Positions 10,364-22,415 of a stretch of 64,000 nt of DNA are shown here, in pieces. Below the pieces are notes generated by a model. It did not search any database. It was not told the DNA's origin and saw nothing but the letters and a program-made list of their open reading frames with translations. This DNA is from Ulota crispa (taxonomy: Eukaryota > Streptophyta > Bryopsida > Orthotrichales > Orthotrichaceae), in contig OY987244.1 in assembly GCA_963920765.1 (NCBI GenBank), forward strand, positions 1,304,501 through 1,368,500, given 5' to 3'. Each line of letters opens with the position of its first letter. Positions within the stretch are counted from its first letter, which is position 1. The position numbers were made by a program, and so were the translations under genes.

Positions 10364-13300
10364 AATTGTATCGTACACACTAAGAGCATCGCCAGCGTTG
10401 CACTTTGAACTTGACACTTCAAGAGATTTCATCTATATGTGAAGAGCCCTCAAAATTCTTGTTCTTCACTCTTGCACTTCAAATGTGTCTCATAAATAGT
10501 TTTTGATCATTCATTAAGGGGATTATAGGATAAAGCTCACTAAACTTAGGAGTGCCATGAGAGGATTTCAAAGGGCATGTAACACTTACCATCCAATTTT
10601 GACAAGTGTTAGACCTTGGGAGGGCATTGGTGGAGGTGCCCTTTTCATTAGTGCTTGATCAAGGTGTGTTGGACCCTTATAGGGCAATGTTAGAGATATT
10701 ATGATTACCCAATAGCTATTGTTCACACTTAGACAATCACATATCAAGAAACTAGAGCCAAGAGCAAGTGTGTGACTAGCGATTAGCATGTGTGCAACAT
10801 ATTTAGAATTTTCCTATCTAAACAACGAGTATGATTGGTCCCATAAACTTATTTTCACCATCTTGATTTGATTTCCATGAGATTTTGCTACCCTTCTAGA
10901 TGGCTACTTTTCATAAAAGCTTGTATAGACAGCAAAGTAAGAAACTAATGTCTCACTTATGCACAACTCCTTGAAATTGAAACATTGAAAAAAAATGAGT
11001 TTGAAGTATACCTTTATTTGATAAGTTATATTTTCATCTTGCATTCTTCTTGATTGGGTGTTTTGTCATTATGCATAATCATTCCATTTTGATATAGGTC
11101 TTTAAAATTGACTGTTTCAAAGCTTTTCTTTTAAACAATGTAGAGTTTGTAGCATAATGAAGGACTTCTTAGAGCACTTTGTCCACTCATTTTTTAAATA
11201 ATGTTTTGAATGCTACCCCCTAATTGATAAAAAATAGTAGTTTATGATTTATTTATTTATTATTTGTCGTCAATAATTGAGGAGAGAGGCATCTTCTTAA
11301 ATGTAGTTTTGAAAATTGTTTTTTTTCATAGCCTTCTTTTGTATAACAAAATTGTTCCCCCGTTTTTTTACTTTTTGCTAAGACTTCAAAAATATGAATT
11401 TCCAAAAAATTCACAATGTCGTTATGAAGGTCTTTTATCATGATTTTTAATATCAAGGTAATATCCAGATTGTATTAGGAAACTAGTTCTGTTGATTTCA
11501 AATCAAGTCGTTAAATAATAACAAGTGCAATAATAAACCCAACCATATGGATATGGTCTTTGAATCTTGTTTACAAACTTTGGTTTATAATCATTATTTC
11601 AAAACTATTTCAAATGTCATTTAAAAACATATCTTCAAATACTTGAAAGTTTAGGCTGCCCCTAAATTAATTTAAGGGGATAACTGATACAAAACAAACC
11701 TAGGCCTAGAAACATTTTATGTAGTACTTGTGAGACTGTCGAAAAGGTATTGAGCCTGGCATTAGATGCATCAAATCTTCAAATTAATACACTTAATACA
11801 CCTAAGCTTTATCAATAGTACTTTGAGCATTTTGAGCAAAATTACAAACACTGAATCCGTGCCTCAACAGCATGATCGACAAAATATAAAAACCAAAATC
11901 AAAATCAAAACCTGGATGCCAACTTTTAGGGGCAATCCCTTTTTACAATTTTTTTTTGGTACAGATGAAAAAAAGGAGGAATCTTACAACTTGTTAGTGA
12001 TTTCGGCTATTCTAAAATTCCATTGGGAAATCAAATAATGAACAGGGATGTGGTGACTCTGCCCTTTACTGTTCACTCTGAGCAAAAAGAACCCAAGTGC
12101 AGAAACTCATCTCAAGGAAGAAATTTCAGGAAACCAATTGTCACATTTATCTTGCCATTTTTGCTAGGATGAACACCACAAGCTTGAATTTTTTTGGGGG
12201 TTTTAAAGGTTGGTACATGTTTCAACTAAATATGTTTTTCTCTTTGACCCCTTTATGCTTGAAATGTATTTTTCCTGCTCAAAGGGATTTTAAGGCTGGT
12301 TATACGTCTTTTTTTTCCATCAACTTCTTACACAAAAGTGCCCATCTTTACACTTTTGTGCACCTTGCTCATATAACTTTTCAAATTTCTCATGAGGAAA
12401 TATAATTTTGCATGAAAGTAACTTTGTTTTAGTAAAATTGTTTTTGTTTTCCCCAAAGTTTGAGATTCCTACGGTGATGTGCGGCTTAACTGAGATTGGC
12501 CTTAGAATGTAAATGTGATGAATTCTAAACAATAATTATCCAGGAGTGTGAATTTTCATGAACTATCATGAATTCTGTTCAACTACAATTGCTCCTACAG
12601 GCCACTAATTTGGGAACACACCCAGGATATAAGGTTTAGGTCATCATTAATGGGTTTTAGACTTTGTAGAATGAGATGCATTCCCTTTGTGAGGGGTTTC
12701 AATTGTTCACGTGGTAGTCCAAACTCCAAATGTGGATATTTGAAATATTTGTTGAGAAACTTGTTTCCCATTTCCTATGCTCACATCCTACTGAATTTGA
12801 TTTTGGTTCCACTTTATATTGAACAAACAATGTTTGTTTTCATATGTATACTACTTTAGGCATCTCCTCTTCTTTTTTTCTTTAGAAACTTAAAAATTTG
12901 AATTGTGTTGTCAACAAGCCAATGCAAGATAGGTGTTGCAATATGCAATTTGCTTGACTACCACCATGCAACCAAGTCTTGACAAACTTAAAACGGTGGT
13001 CTTGTTCTTAACATCATGGTTATTTTTGGGAGTCTTTTAAAAATTCTCATATTGTTGATTAGTGTGATTTGAATACCTCACCAACATCCATTTCTCAAGG
13101 ACAAAAAAGAACACCTTCTATAATATATTTCATACTTCACATTTTAAAGAGTCTAGCAAAGTTGGTCAATTATTTGTTGGGTCATTGCATTCACAAAAGA
13201 CTGTCACCTTTTGAATTTGACATTTTTCTAAGACCAACCAAATCTGACTAGGTAAACTTTAGACTTTGGTATTGCTATGCAAGCCTAAATGTTTTTATAT

Positions 13301-13734
13301 TCATGAGCGAAAGAAGTCTCCTTATTTGTGTCAAATACATAGCTTCAATAAAATTAGAATAATTTTTCATGGCTCATAACCCTCTTGTATAAATTTCATT
13401 CACATGGCACGAGGCAATTGGAAAGAATGATAATGATATAAAGTCACAATCCTTCTTCTTCATTCACTTTTTGAGAGAGTTGTAGATTTCCAAAATTAGG
13501 TGGGCTTAATCTTGCTGCCAAAGAGGATGATTTCCCATACTTGGCTTGCTGCTTTACGGCTAAACCAATCATGTAGTACCAAACACTCTCCACAATCATT
13601 GGTCATCCAAAAAATGGCTTGATGAGTGAGAAATTGAGTCCTAAAATGGACCAATTGAGACCCTCCAAAGTGGTGAAATGGAACCAAATTTTCTCAAAGA
13701 ACAACAAAGACCATTCCTTGATATGGGTGAAACA
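10364..13734. other. AT-rich intergenic stretch, no gene seen
   Basis: About 3.4 kb of AT-rich sequence. The open frames here (for example 11766-12038 and 12097-12405) are short, rich in Phe, Leu, Ile and Lys as expected from AT bias, and show no motif. No clear terminal inverted repeats or tandem arrays were found. Confidence 0.55.
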
Positions 13735-13941
13735 TCTCTATATCTATAAAAGAATTCCATGGGTTGTTTTGGATGAAAAGTAAAGAGCTTGAGTGCAACT
13801 ATGAGTTACATTCCATGCATGTAAGTTGCTCCTTTTACATTTTCTTTATTTAACAAGTTGCACCTTTTACGTTTTTAATTGTTGCACCTTTTACATTTTC
13901 TATAATGATCAACTTATTGGTACAACGGGTGAGTAAACTAG
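13735..13941 (+). mobile_element. Helitron-like element, left arm of a palindromic pair
   Basis: It starts TCTCTATATCTATAAAAG after an A and ends AACTAG before a T, the TC...CTAG ends and A|T insertion site expected of Helitrons. A small hairpin (GTTG-GTA-CAAC) lies about 11 nt before CTAG. The interior shares a tract beginning CCATGGGTTGTTTTGGATG with the copies at 19869 and 27961. It is 207 bp and non-coding, hence non-autonomous. Confidence 0.75.
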
Positions 13942-13951
13942 TATAATAGAA

Positions 13952-14172
13952 CTAATTCACTCACACGTTGTACCAACGGAGGCAATAAAAATATCCTTGC
14001 AATAATAGAAAATGTAAAAGGTGCAACAATAGAAAACGTAAAAGGTACAACTTGTTAAATAAAAAAAATGTAAAAGGCGCAATTTACATGCATGGAATGC
14101 AACTCATAGTTGCACTCAAACTCTTTACCTTTCATCCAAAATGTATCCATGGGATTCTTTTATAGATATAGA
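13952..14172 (-). mobile_element. Helitron-like element, inverted right arm
   Basis: A second copy of the same family in opposite orientation, only 10 bp from the first, so that 13735-14172 is one hairpin with arms of about 210 bp. On the minus strand it starts TCTATATCTATAAAAG after an A and ends TTAG before a T. The terminal TTAG instead of CTAG is within the CTRR-like variation of this group. Confidence 0.72.
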
Positions 14173-14248
14173 TACAGTTCAATCAATTAGGGTTGGGCAT
14201 GACTAGGAGAGGGTTGAGCATGACTAGGATTGGTAAGTTATAAATGGA

Positions 14249-14485
14249 ATAAAGTAAAATCACCTATGACTTCACTAGACGTTAACAACATGTCATTGGG
14301 CAATTGTATAATCACTGGAAAATCACCTATGGCTTCACTAGATGTTAACAAGTCACTGGCAATTGCACCGTCACTGGTAGTTGCACCACAACTTTCTCTT
14401 GGCCAAAAAGAGGGCATGGGGATAGGGGGCATAGGGATAAGGAGTGGGGGACATAATCTAGTTGGTACAATGGGTAGTATACTAG
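14249..14485 (+). mobile_element. Helitron-like element, 3' portion
   Basis: It ends TTGGTACAATGGGTAGTATACTAG before a T, similar to the other copies. The interior (TCACTAGATGTTAACAA, then a few GGCATGGGGATAGG units) matches the element at 19869-20815 but has only about three GGATAGG-type units against dozens there. The 5' end typical of the family was not found, so it appears truncated. Confidence 0.6.
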
Positions 14486-15653
14486 TCTTTTTATAATTTA
14501 GCTGTGTTTGGATCATATCAACACTTTGGGTTAGAAAAAAACTGTTAATTGCATCCAAAAATTGATCATAAACAAGCACTCCCTTTGCATTACTTCTCCT
14601 AGTTCTGGTGATTGCAGCTCTAGAGGTGCTTTCCCACCTAAGTTTCTAGTACCTTAACTAAACATCTTTCTAGCTGATGAGTCAATAGTGGGTGTTGACA
14701 AAAAGCAAACACTGATCGCAAGTACTTGACCTTAACCGGACTCATGATACACATTTGGACAAAAGGGGAGTGAGAGTGTGATCCTATCTGATAGTTTTTG
14801 TCACAAAGGTTAACGTTAAGCAAGCACTACTGTACTACGGGTCAAATCCCCGGACCTGCTATAGGCTGTTTATCCTTTGAAGTGGGTGTGGGTGCTAGCT
14901 AGAAAAAGCAACCAATCGATGCAGCTGTCAAAATCTTTTCCGGTAGCAATTAGCCACCCATTCAGCAACACTGACACTCTCTAGCGAACCGAAAAAGCAT
15001 GGAAACCATTGATTATTGTCATCTTGAATGAATCCTCAAGCTCGTTGAAGTTATCGTCGCAACACGTCACCTGAGTTCCGGAGGAACTACCGAAACACTT
15101 GATGTGGAAGGCAGGTCACGGTCACCATGCCAACAGTGACAAGACCTTCTCTCATTTACGTTTCCATGATGGAATACTCCCAACTTCCAAAGTGGAGGTC
15201 ACAGCATTAATTAAGCCATATCTTGGACTTCAGCATTCATCCAATCTTTCAGTCTTCGCAGTTCATGTTAAGGTCCAAGTCCAGGTAGTAGCCATGTCCC
15301 CTAAGATATATTAACCCAAACCTTATCACTCAATGCCAATTGCCTACCAAACTATTTTTTTTGCAGTGTTTTTGTAGAGCTGCAGAGATTAGAATTATTG
15401 GTACTAGTGAGCGTAAACGAGTCGGTCAGATTTGGATAATCAAAAGTTCTGGTTTGAACAAGTGCAAGGTAGTGGTTTTACCGGTTGTGAGTGACTCGGC
15501 CCTGTGTCCACCTCTGAGCAATATATTTATTAATTTATATGAGAAAACTAGCTGCATTGTGTCGGTGTTTTCTGTATACCGAATCCTCAGATTCTCACCA
15601 CTATTTGAGTTTTGGCCTTTGTGGACAGATATTCTGGCTGTGTCTGCATGCCA
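14486..15653 (+). promoter_or_regulatory. Region upstream of the GDSL gene
   Basis: GC content rises from about 14800 toward the gene, as it does before other genes in this window. Overlapping frames at 15099-15314 and 15340-15690 show no motif, and the second overlaps the real signal-peptide exon in another frame; they are not called genes. No core promoter motif could be fixed. Confidence 0.35.
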
Positions 15654-18600
15654 ATGGAAGTCAAAAACTTCGCTCGGTTTTTGGTCGTAGCCGTGATACT
15701 AGTGATCCGACTTTCGCAGTTTGGTGAGCCTAAATTCTTTCACATTTCTTTCACACATTCTGCACCTGTCCTTTTGCAAAGCAGCTGGTGCTGATAGTTT
15801 AGAGGAACTTTTAAAGCTAAAAAATTCGTTTAGAGATGGAGAATTGGAGGCGAAGAAGTTTGCATGGGTAATGCATGGTTAGAGCCTGTCTCGGCTCCCT
15901 CCTTTTTTTCGTGTCAAGAGAGTAAGGATGATCTGTGTGAGAGAATCAGAATGAAATCAAGAATCTTGGGTTCTCTAGAATATCTCTCAGTTCAGGATTT
16001 TTTTGTTCACAAGTCTGTTGTGCGCTTCCAAACCTATCCTAAACCCCCAAGCGTAAGAAACGTTTTTTTCAAAGTGCTAGAGCATTCCTAGAATTTTCAA
16101 ATGGCGTTGCGCACAGTGCCTCCGTTCTCAGAGCAAAAGTCTTAAACCGGTGCATGCGCGTTGATGAGGTTAGTTATTAAAGGGGCTGTGATTGCTTGCA
16201 GCGGAGGGAGCCAAAGCATTCTACGCCTTCGGCGATTCCTTCGTCACCGCGGGAAATGGAGGCTACATGGGACCCCCTTACGGCATGACGTGGCCGGGGT
16301 ACCCTGCAGGACGCGCCAGCGATGGCCGCAACCAAGTCGACGTCCTCGGTACAAAGCAAAGCAATCATCGCCTTGTTTGACCGAAAACTGTTGCAGCGGT
16401 CTTCTCCCGATATGCGATTGTGTCGATATTCTTGTGTTATGAACATTCTTCGCAAGTTTGAATGAATGAGAGCTTGAGGGACCTCACCGGTTCTGATTGT
16501 GGGGATGGCATGCATGCATGCAGCGGAGCTATTCGGGGTGCCTTCGCCGATGGCATCGTTTGAGCTGAAGAACGATTCCGAGAGCGTGGCGGGGGTTAAC
16601 TTCGCGCAAGGCGGAGGCGCAGTCACGTACGCATTCGGGTACACTCCGCTGGACAAGCAAGTGAATCATATGGAATCGCTCGTGCGGAACAAGGCCTTAT
16701 CGAAGAGCCATCTTCGGCGCTCCGTGGCTCTCGTCAGCCTCGGCGTCAACGACTACGGCGCCTACAACGCGCTCCAGAGGTCCTTGGTACGCATTTCGCA
16801 ATAATAGATCCCTTGAGCATGTCGTCACGTGTAGCCTTGTTCCTGTTCTTTCCATATCAAAATTGTGAGTGGCAAAATAGAGATCGTTTGTTATTTCAAA
16901 GTTCGAAAATTTTATCGCCCAAGACTTGAATGATAGTGCACAGATCATTTTACCATAATGCCACAAAAAAATCTTGTTGTAGAAGCAAAATTTCACAAGC
17001 ACACGCCCGCTAGTTTTGGCAAGCAGGTTTAGTTGTACTGAAGGTCAGGTTTTAGCAAGCAATTTTCGTGGCGAGCAAATTTCTTCACATTTCGTAGATC
17101 AGGTTTTGGCAAGCAGTTTTCTTCACCCACAATGAGCGAGTGAGGGAAACTGGACTACAAAGTCAGGCCAAACTATAAAATTTGCGTGACTCACGGTTTT
17201 TTTTAATCCTGACTTAGATACTGACTCGAATGCCTTTCAACTTATTGGATTCATACCAAAAAAACCAAAACAAAAATAGTGAAAGTGACACTGCTCTTGA
17301 TACCTCATAGAATGAGAAAACAAATGCCTGTTTTGGGGAGGCTAGCTAGGGAGTTTTTCTATATTGAAACTAGTTGCCGCCATCGCTGCAAAAGCTTATG
17401 AAATAAATAACCAACTAGAGACAGGCCAATGTTTATGTCATTCTTGTAGTTTCCGGCTAACATTGTTGTAGTACCGCCGGGGCGGAGCTACTCCCGGCCA
17501 CCTCTCAATTGCTGAGAGAGCCCTGATGGCTGTCTGTGGGGGATGTTTGGGGGTGGGGGTGAAGGAATCGCCGTATGCGGCGGAGACGAACACGACGATC
17601 ACGACGGTGGTGGACGGCATAGCCATGAATCTGGTGAGGCTGCATGGCCTGGGGCTGCGGAACATCGTGGTGGCGAACTTGGCGTGCATGGTGTGCTCGC
17701 CCTACATCACCGTGGCGTCCAACTACACCGCCTGCAGCAGCAACGCCACGCTGGCCTTCGAGACAGAGCAGCACAATTCCCTGCTCGTGCAGCGTGTGCG
17801 CTTGCTGAAGCAGCAGCTCCGTGGCGCCCATTTCGTGATCGTGGATCAGACCAAAGCATTCCAGCACCTTTTCCAGCACGGCGCCAGCTACGGTGAGATC
17901 CATATCTAACTTAGATTCATCCCAGACCGACACCCCCACACTCGATGTGTTCCATTCTTTCTTTATGGATTAAGTAATGGCCAACATGTGAGCCAATGCG
18001 GTTTGTGATTGAGTTGAACTTGAATTGCGGTTGCGGAAGAGATAGTAGTAGCTCAAGTCAGTACAAACCGGATTGGCTCACATTGTGGCTATTATTAAGG
18101 TAGGTAGCTCAAAAAGCAACACTTTAAGGAACACTTTCAGGGCTGCCTTTTCATCTTCAGGGCTGCCTTTTCATGGGCTTTTTCATGGGCTTTTTGAGAT
18201 AAGAAGATTTTTGTTTAATTTTCAGACAAAGAGAAATGGTTACCAAATGTAACATAATTTTTTTCATTTTTTTTGAAGCTTTATTGAGTTGTTGATGAAT
18301 TTTCAATTTTTTTTGTAGTAGGCACCTATTTGTGATTCTGGGTCTCTCATAAACCATTTCCTTGCAACTTGTAAAGATATGAGGTGAAATCAAGGAATAT
18401 GATTGGTTTTTGTAGTAGAATACGTCTTTTCATCTATGATTAAAGAGGATCCATTCAAGAATCATCTCATATCCATTCCTAAGCTACCTACGGGACGCTT
18501 TTCAAGAGAGAGGACACAGTTTGAGCTACCTACCTTATATATAACTAGCCAACACCACAAATTGAGACACATGTGGCAATTAATTTTGTCAATTTGAATA

Positions 18601-19328
18601 AGAAAATTGACTATCTATGAGCACATGATGATGCACCATTAAAAAAACATCTCTTCTTATTGTTGATAATGTGGATGCTTGGAGTCAACCCAAACAAGTC
18701 ACATTGTCTAAATTTTGTGTGTTGTTTTTGCTTTTCCAAGCATTGGGTTTTGGTAGTTTTACAAATAGGTCTTTTTGCTCCACAATGTTGAGTGTTATCA
18801 AACTTGTGATATGAGACTTACTGATGAGTAGATATTAGAGGAAATTAGTAATGCATTAGGATTAATCCAAGTTTTGAGGATGTGCGTGGGTTAGTTCAAT
18901 CTTCTCTTATTCTTGCAATCTGAAGTCACATAGTTTTGAGGTATCTTGAGAATTTTGTACTAGATTCATTGGTTTTAGGTTCTTGTTTGAGGATTGAATT
19001 TACGGTAGTTTCACTAGAATTTTTTCTCCATTTCTTTTAAGAAAATTGTGTTTAATGTGTTTGTTGATGGATTGCAGGTTTTGAGAATGTTTTAACACCT
19101 TGTTGTGTGGGCAAAAATGACTCGCATGTTCTCAACTGTGGCTACACAGACGACCAAGGCAATGCTCTCTACAAAGTGTGCTCAAATGCAACAAAAGCTG
19201 TGATTTTTGACGGGATTCATCCCACTCAAGCGGCTTGGCAAGCAGTCATCAATTTGTATACGTATGTGGCGGGATACACCTTGGAAGGTCCCAAACTTAG
19301 CACTTGGATTCACAAGTACAATGTTTGA
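15654..19328 (+). CDS. GDSL-family esterase/lipase, secreted
   Basis: Five exons fit: 15654-15723, 16202-16348, 16524-16786, about 17472-17892 and 19078-19328. Phases close to the TGA, giving about 383 residues, normal for plant GDSL hydrolases. Residues 1-23 form a signal peptide (FLVVAVILVI), so it should enter the secretory pathway. Catalytic blocks are visible: FGDSF (Ser36, block I), GVNFAQGG (from Gly96, block II), LGVND (Asn148, block III) and DGIHPTQAAW near the C-terminus with the catalytic Asp and His. The family hydrolyses acyl esters, including cutin-like and acetylated wall substrates; the substrate here is unknown. The start of exon 4 is uncertain: TTGTTGTAG at 17471 has a better pyrimidine tract, while an acceptor at 17564 keeps frame and gives 352 residues. 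Intron 4 (1,185 bp) holds a MITE. AATAAA is at 19340. Confidence 0.9.
18096..18537. mobile_element. MITE family R1, copy A, in GDSL intron 4
   Basis: About 442 bp with a perfect 18-bp terminal inverted repeat: TAAGGTAGGTAGCTCAAA at the left and TTTGAGCTACCTACCTTA at the right. TAT lies directly outside both ends, a possible 3-bp target duplication. The interior matches copies at 51839 and 55363 (shared GTAGTAGGCACCT, CAACTTGTAAAGA and TTGATGAATTTTC). Non-coding. Confidence 0.82.
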
Positions 19329-19868
19329 TATAAGCACTCAATAAAATGATGTTTTGGGTTCTTACATGTCTCTCAAAATTGTAAGAAAGTACAAAGTAAT
19401 TTTGTTATCTCTTCCTAAGCTTAACATTATTTAGCAAACAAGTCAAATGAGTCATGACTTCCACACTATGGCTATATCCTCCTTTGCTATATCTTCCTGT
19501 GTAGTGATTGCTATGACTCCATGTGTTAGTGTGAAAGAGACAATTCTTCCTTTGTATTATTCTTTGAGGCTATTAGCTAAAAGGACTCTCAAAACACTTT
19601 TTAAGGGAGGTCATCATTCATCATAACACTTTGTTGTGTTCAACTACAATGCAATTTACTTATTTTTGAGCCCCCTCATTCTTGTTCATGGGGCATTCTT
19701 GGTTTTTGATCCACTTTTTTTTTATAAATGTTCCCTCACTCTTGGAGCATTTTTGGGGTTTTAGCTAGATGACACCCAAATTTCCTTTCAATAAGCCTCT
19801 TTAAGTCTCTTCTCTAAAGTACTTCAAAAGTACACTTTTTGTTTAGAGGACAATTAATTTTCAAGGTA
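19329..19868. other. GDSL 3' flank, nothing further recognised
   Basis: AT-rich sequence after the GDSL stop, containing the likely poly(A) signal at 19340 and then no recognisable gene or repeat before the Helitron. Confidence 0.5.
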
Positions 19869-20815
19869 TCTAATGTATATAAATGAATCTTGTGGGCTGT
19901 TTTGGATGAAAAGTAAAATGAAGCAAAGTTACACTACAATATGACAAATCACTGGAAGTTACACCACTCACTACAAGTAATACCACAACACACTATTTTA
20001 TCCATGTACAACACTATCTTTTATTTGCTTCACTAGAAGTTAACAACAAGTCAATGACAGTTGCACATAAACTCTCTCTCAACCAAAGGGGGGCATGGGG
20101 ATAGGGGGGATGGGGATAAGAAGCACAAGGATAGGAGGCATGGGAATAGGTATTCATGGAGATAGGGGGCATGGGGACATGGGGCACAAGGATATGGGGG
20201 CACAAGGATATGGGGCACGGGGATAGGTATTCATGGAGATAGGGGGCATGGGGATAGGGGCACAGGGATAGGGAGGCATAAATATAGGGAGGCATAAGGA
20301 TAGGGAGGCATGGGGATAGAGGGGCACAAGGATAGGAGGCACGAGGATAGAGGGGCATGAGGATAAGGGGCACAAGGATAGGGGGGCACAAGGATAGGGG
20401 CATGGGGATAAGGCGGTACGAGGATAGGGAGGCACGAGGATAGAGGGGCATGAGGATAAGGGGCACAAGGATAGGGGGGCACAAGGATAGGGGCATGCGG
20501 ATAAGGTGGTACGAGGATAGGGAGGCACAAGGATAGGGGCATGGGGATAGGGGGCACAAGGATAAGAGGGCACGAGGATAAGGGGCACAAAGATAGGAGG
20601 GGGATAGGAGGGGGATAGGAGGGCACAAGGATAGGAGGGCACAAGGATAGGAGGGCACAAGGATAGGAGGGGGATAGGGGGGGCATGGGGATAAGGGGCA
20701 CAAGGACAGGGGGCATCAAGATAGGAGGGCATGGGGATAAGATTGCTATTGCACAATTTTTTTATTGCAAAGATACTTTTGTTGCCTTTGTTGGTACAAC
20801 GGGTACGTAAACTAG
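19869..20815 (+). mobile_element. Helitron-like element carrying a minisatellite
   Basis: It begins TCTAATGTATATAAATGAAT after an A, continues with GGGCTGTTTTGGATGAAAAG as in the other copies, and ends GGGTACGTAAACTAG before a T. The hairpin GTTG-GTA-CAAC precedes CTAG. At 947 bp it is about four times the length of the solo copy at 27961, because of a tandem array in its middle. Confidence 0.75.
20088..20743. repeat. GGCACAAGGATAGG-type minisatellite
   Basis: About 650 bp of imperfect tandem units of roughly 13-17 bp, consensus close to GGGGGCACAAGGATA, with variants GGCATGGGGATAG and GGCACGAGGATAG. A higher-order repeat of about 120 bp is visible near 20325-20540, where a block recurs almost unchanged. 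Long minus-strand frames rich in Pro, Cys, Tyr and Leu across the array are by-products of the repeat, not genes. Confidence 0.92.
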
Positions 20816-22415
20816 TTGTACATAATAGATTCTTAATTAATTTTTAATCTTCCATTCAATTTAACTTTTAGCTAAATTATCCAAATGAATCAAACACATC
20901 CACTTTTGTGATCCATTTAACAACTGGATCACTTTGCACTAAGCACAAGCCATTCATACAACTATTGCACAAATTATGGCACTTGAAAGGTCCAAATCAC
21001 TTGGAAGGCAAAGTTGTCTAAGACTTTCATATTTTGCTTGGCCATAATTATGAGCCTATAGCTTTCCTACACATATACTTACCACTTTAGAATCTTTGTT
21101 GTCTTTTTCTCTTTCCAATACAAATATAGCATGTTGTACTTTCCTTTTTGATTCTTGCTTTGAAATTTCAAGAACCTATTCTAAAAACACTACCAATTCT
21201 AAAGATCCTTTCACAAATTTTCCAAATATACAAAACTTACTCCCTTTTGTGTCCCAACCAAGATGCTACAACACTTTGACAACTTGAGACTCTTGACTTT
21301 CATACCACCAAGTTTCTTGCAAGGCAAAACATCACTCTTGAATTTCTCTCTTCAGCACCAAAGTGTCATGGACACTTGGTTTGGAAAAGATGCAATCAAT
21401 AAAGACACAATTTGTCCATTAAAATATAATGCCTCTAATTCATACAACACAACAATGTCACAATGTTGTAAATCTTTTATACAATCATCAGTAATCTAGT
21501 ATACATTAGCTCCTAAAAAATCAAACATTCAAGTTTTGAGCAACAAACGAATACAATAAACTCAATGCATACAAAAACTTAAGTTTTCCACCATCCATGT
21601 TAGACATTTGTGATAATTTTTTGAAAGTTTATGTGAAATAGGTTTTTAGAACAAGTTTCTACTTTAAAGAAAAAACATTCATTTTCAACACGTAATCATT
21701 ATACAAAGAAACTTTGAATTATTTGATTCAAATTCTATTGATAAATATTAACAAGTGCTACCGCAAATTCAAGCAAATTCAACCTTGAGGGCATATAGTC
21801 AATGAATATGATCGTATGGGTCAGAGTCAAATTTGACGTTCGATTGAAAGCCATCGTACAATCATTATTCTCCACTTTAGAAGACACCTTCAAATTTTGA
21901 GAACCTAGAGGAAAGAGGACCGGGTATGTTGGTCAAAGATTTTGCCTGTTTGATGACGATATTATAGCCACTGATCAGCATACAACGAGCATCTCGTGAT
22001 CGCTTGAAGTCCTTTCAAAGAGAACTTGTGCTCGGAGACCTCAGGCTCCTCTGCACGCCGTTTCGATCTGAAAGTCGAGTGATCTCGACAAAGTCCAAAG
22101 CAGCAGCTGCAATGAAGTATTCAACTCCCACAAACATGTTATTAAAAACTTCCACCGGGGCTTGAGTTATGCACGAAATTAAGCCACTGAGTCAGAACAA
22201 ACTGGATCAGCCATTTCAATGATATGAAGAAGGTTTGATCTGATTTGTTGCTCTCACCAGAATGATACAGTATTCGATCACGAGGAGAGTTTCACAGGCT
22301 CAGTCTACTTCAAGTGGCCGCCACTGGTGGGTGCAAAACTGCAAGCCGAACTGTGTCATCATCGTCTCCGTTGTCGTCTCCGTCCTCGGACTCGCTGTCC
22401 AGGATATATGTGAGG
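20816..22415. other. Intergenic, including the 3' flank of the transporter
   Basis: AT-rich to about 21900, then GC-richer toward the transporter stop, possibly its 3' untranslated region (minus strand). No motif-bearing frame was found. Confidence 0.45.

Noticed and set aside
10383-10705. Possible MITE with AGAGCATCGCCAGCG and a weak complementary end
   Set aside because: The ends pair poorly and no flanking duplication is evident.
20014-20756. Three long overlapping minus-strand frames rich in Pro, Cys, Tyr and Leu
   Set aside because: They are translations of the GGCACAAGGATAGG minisatellite in three frames, with no independent coding signal.
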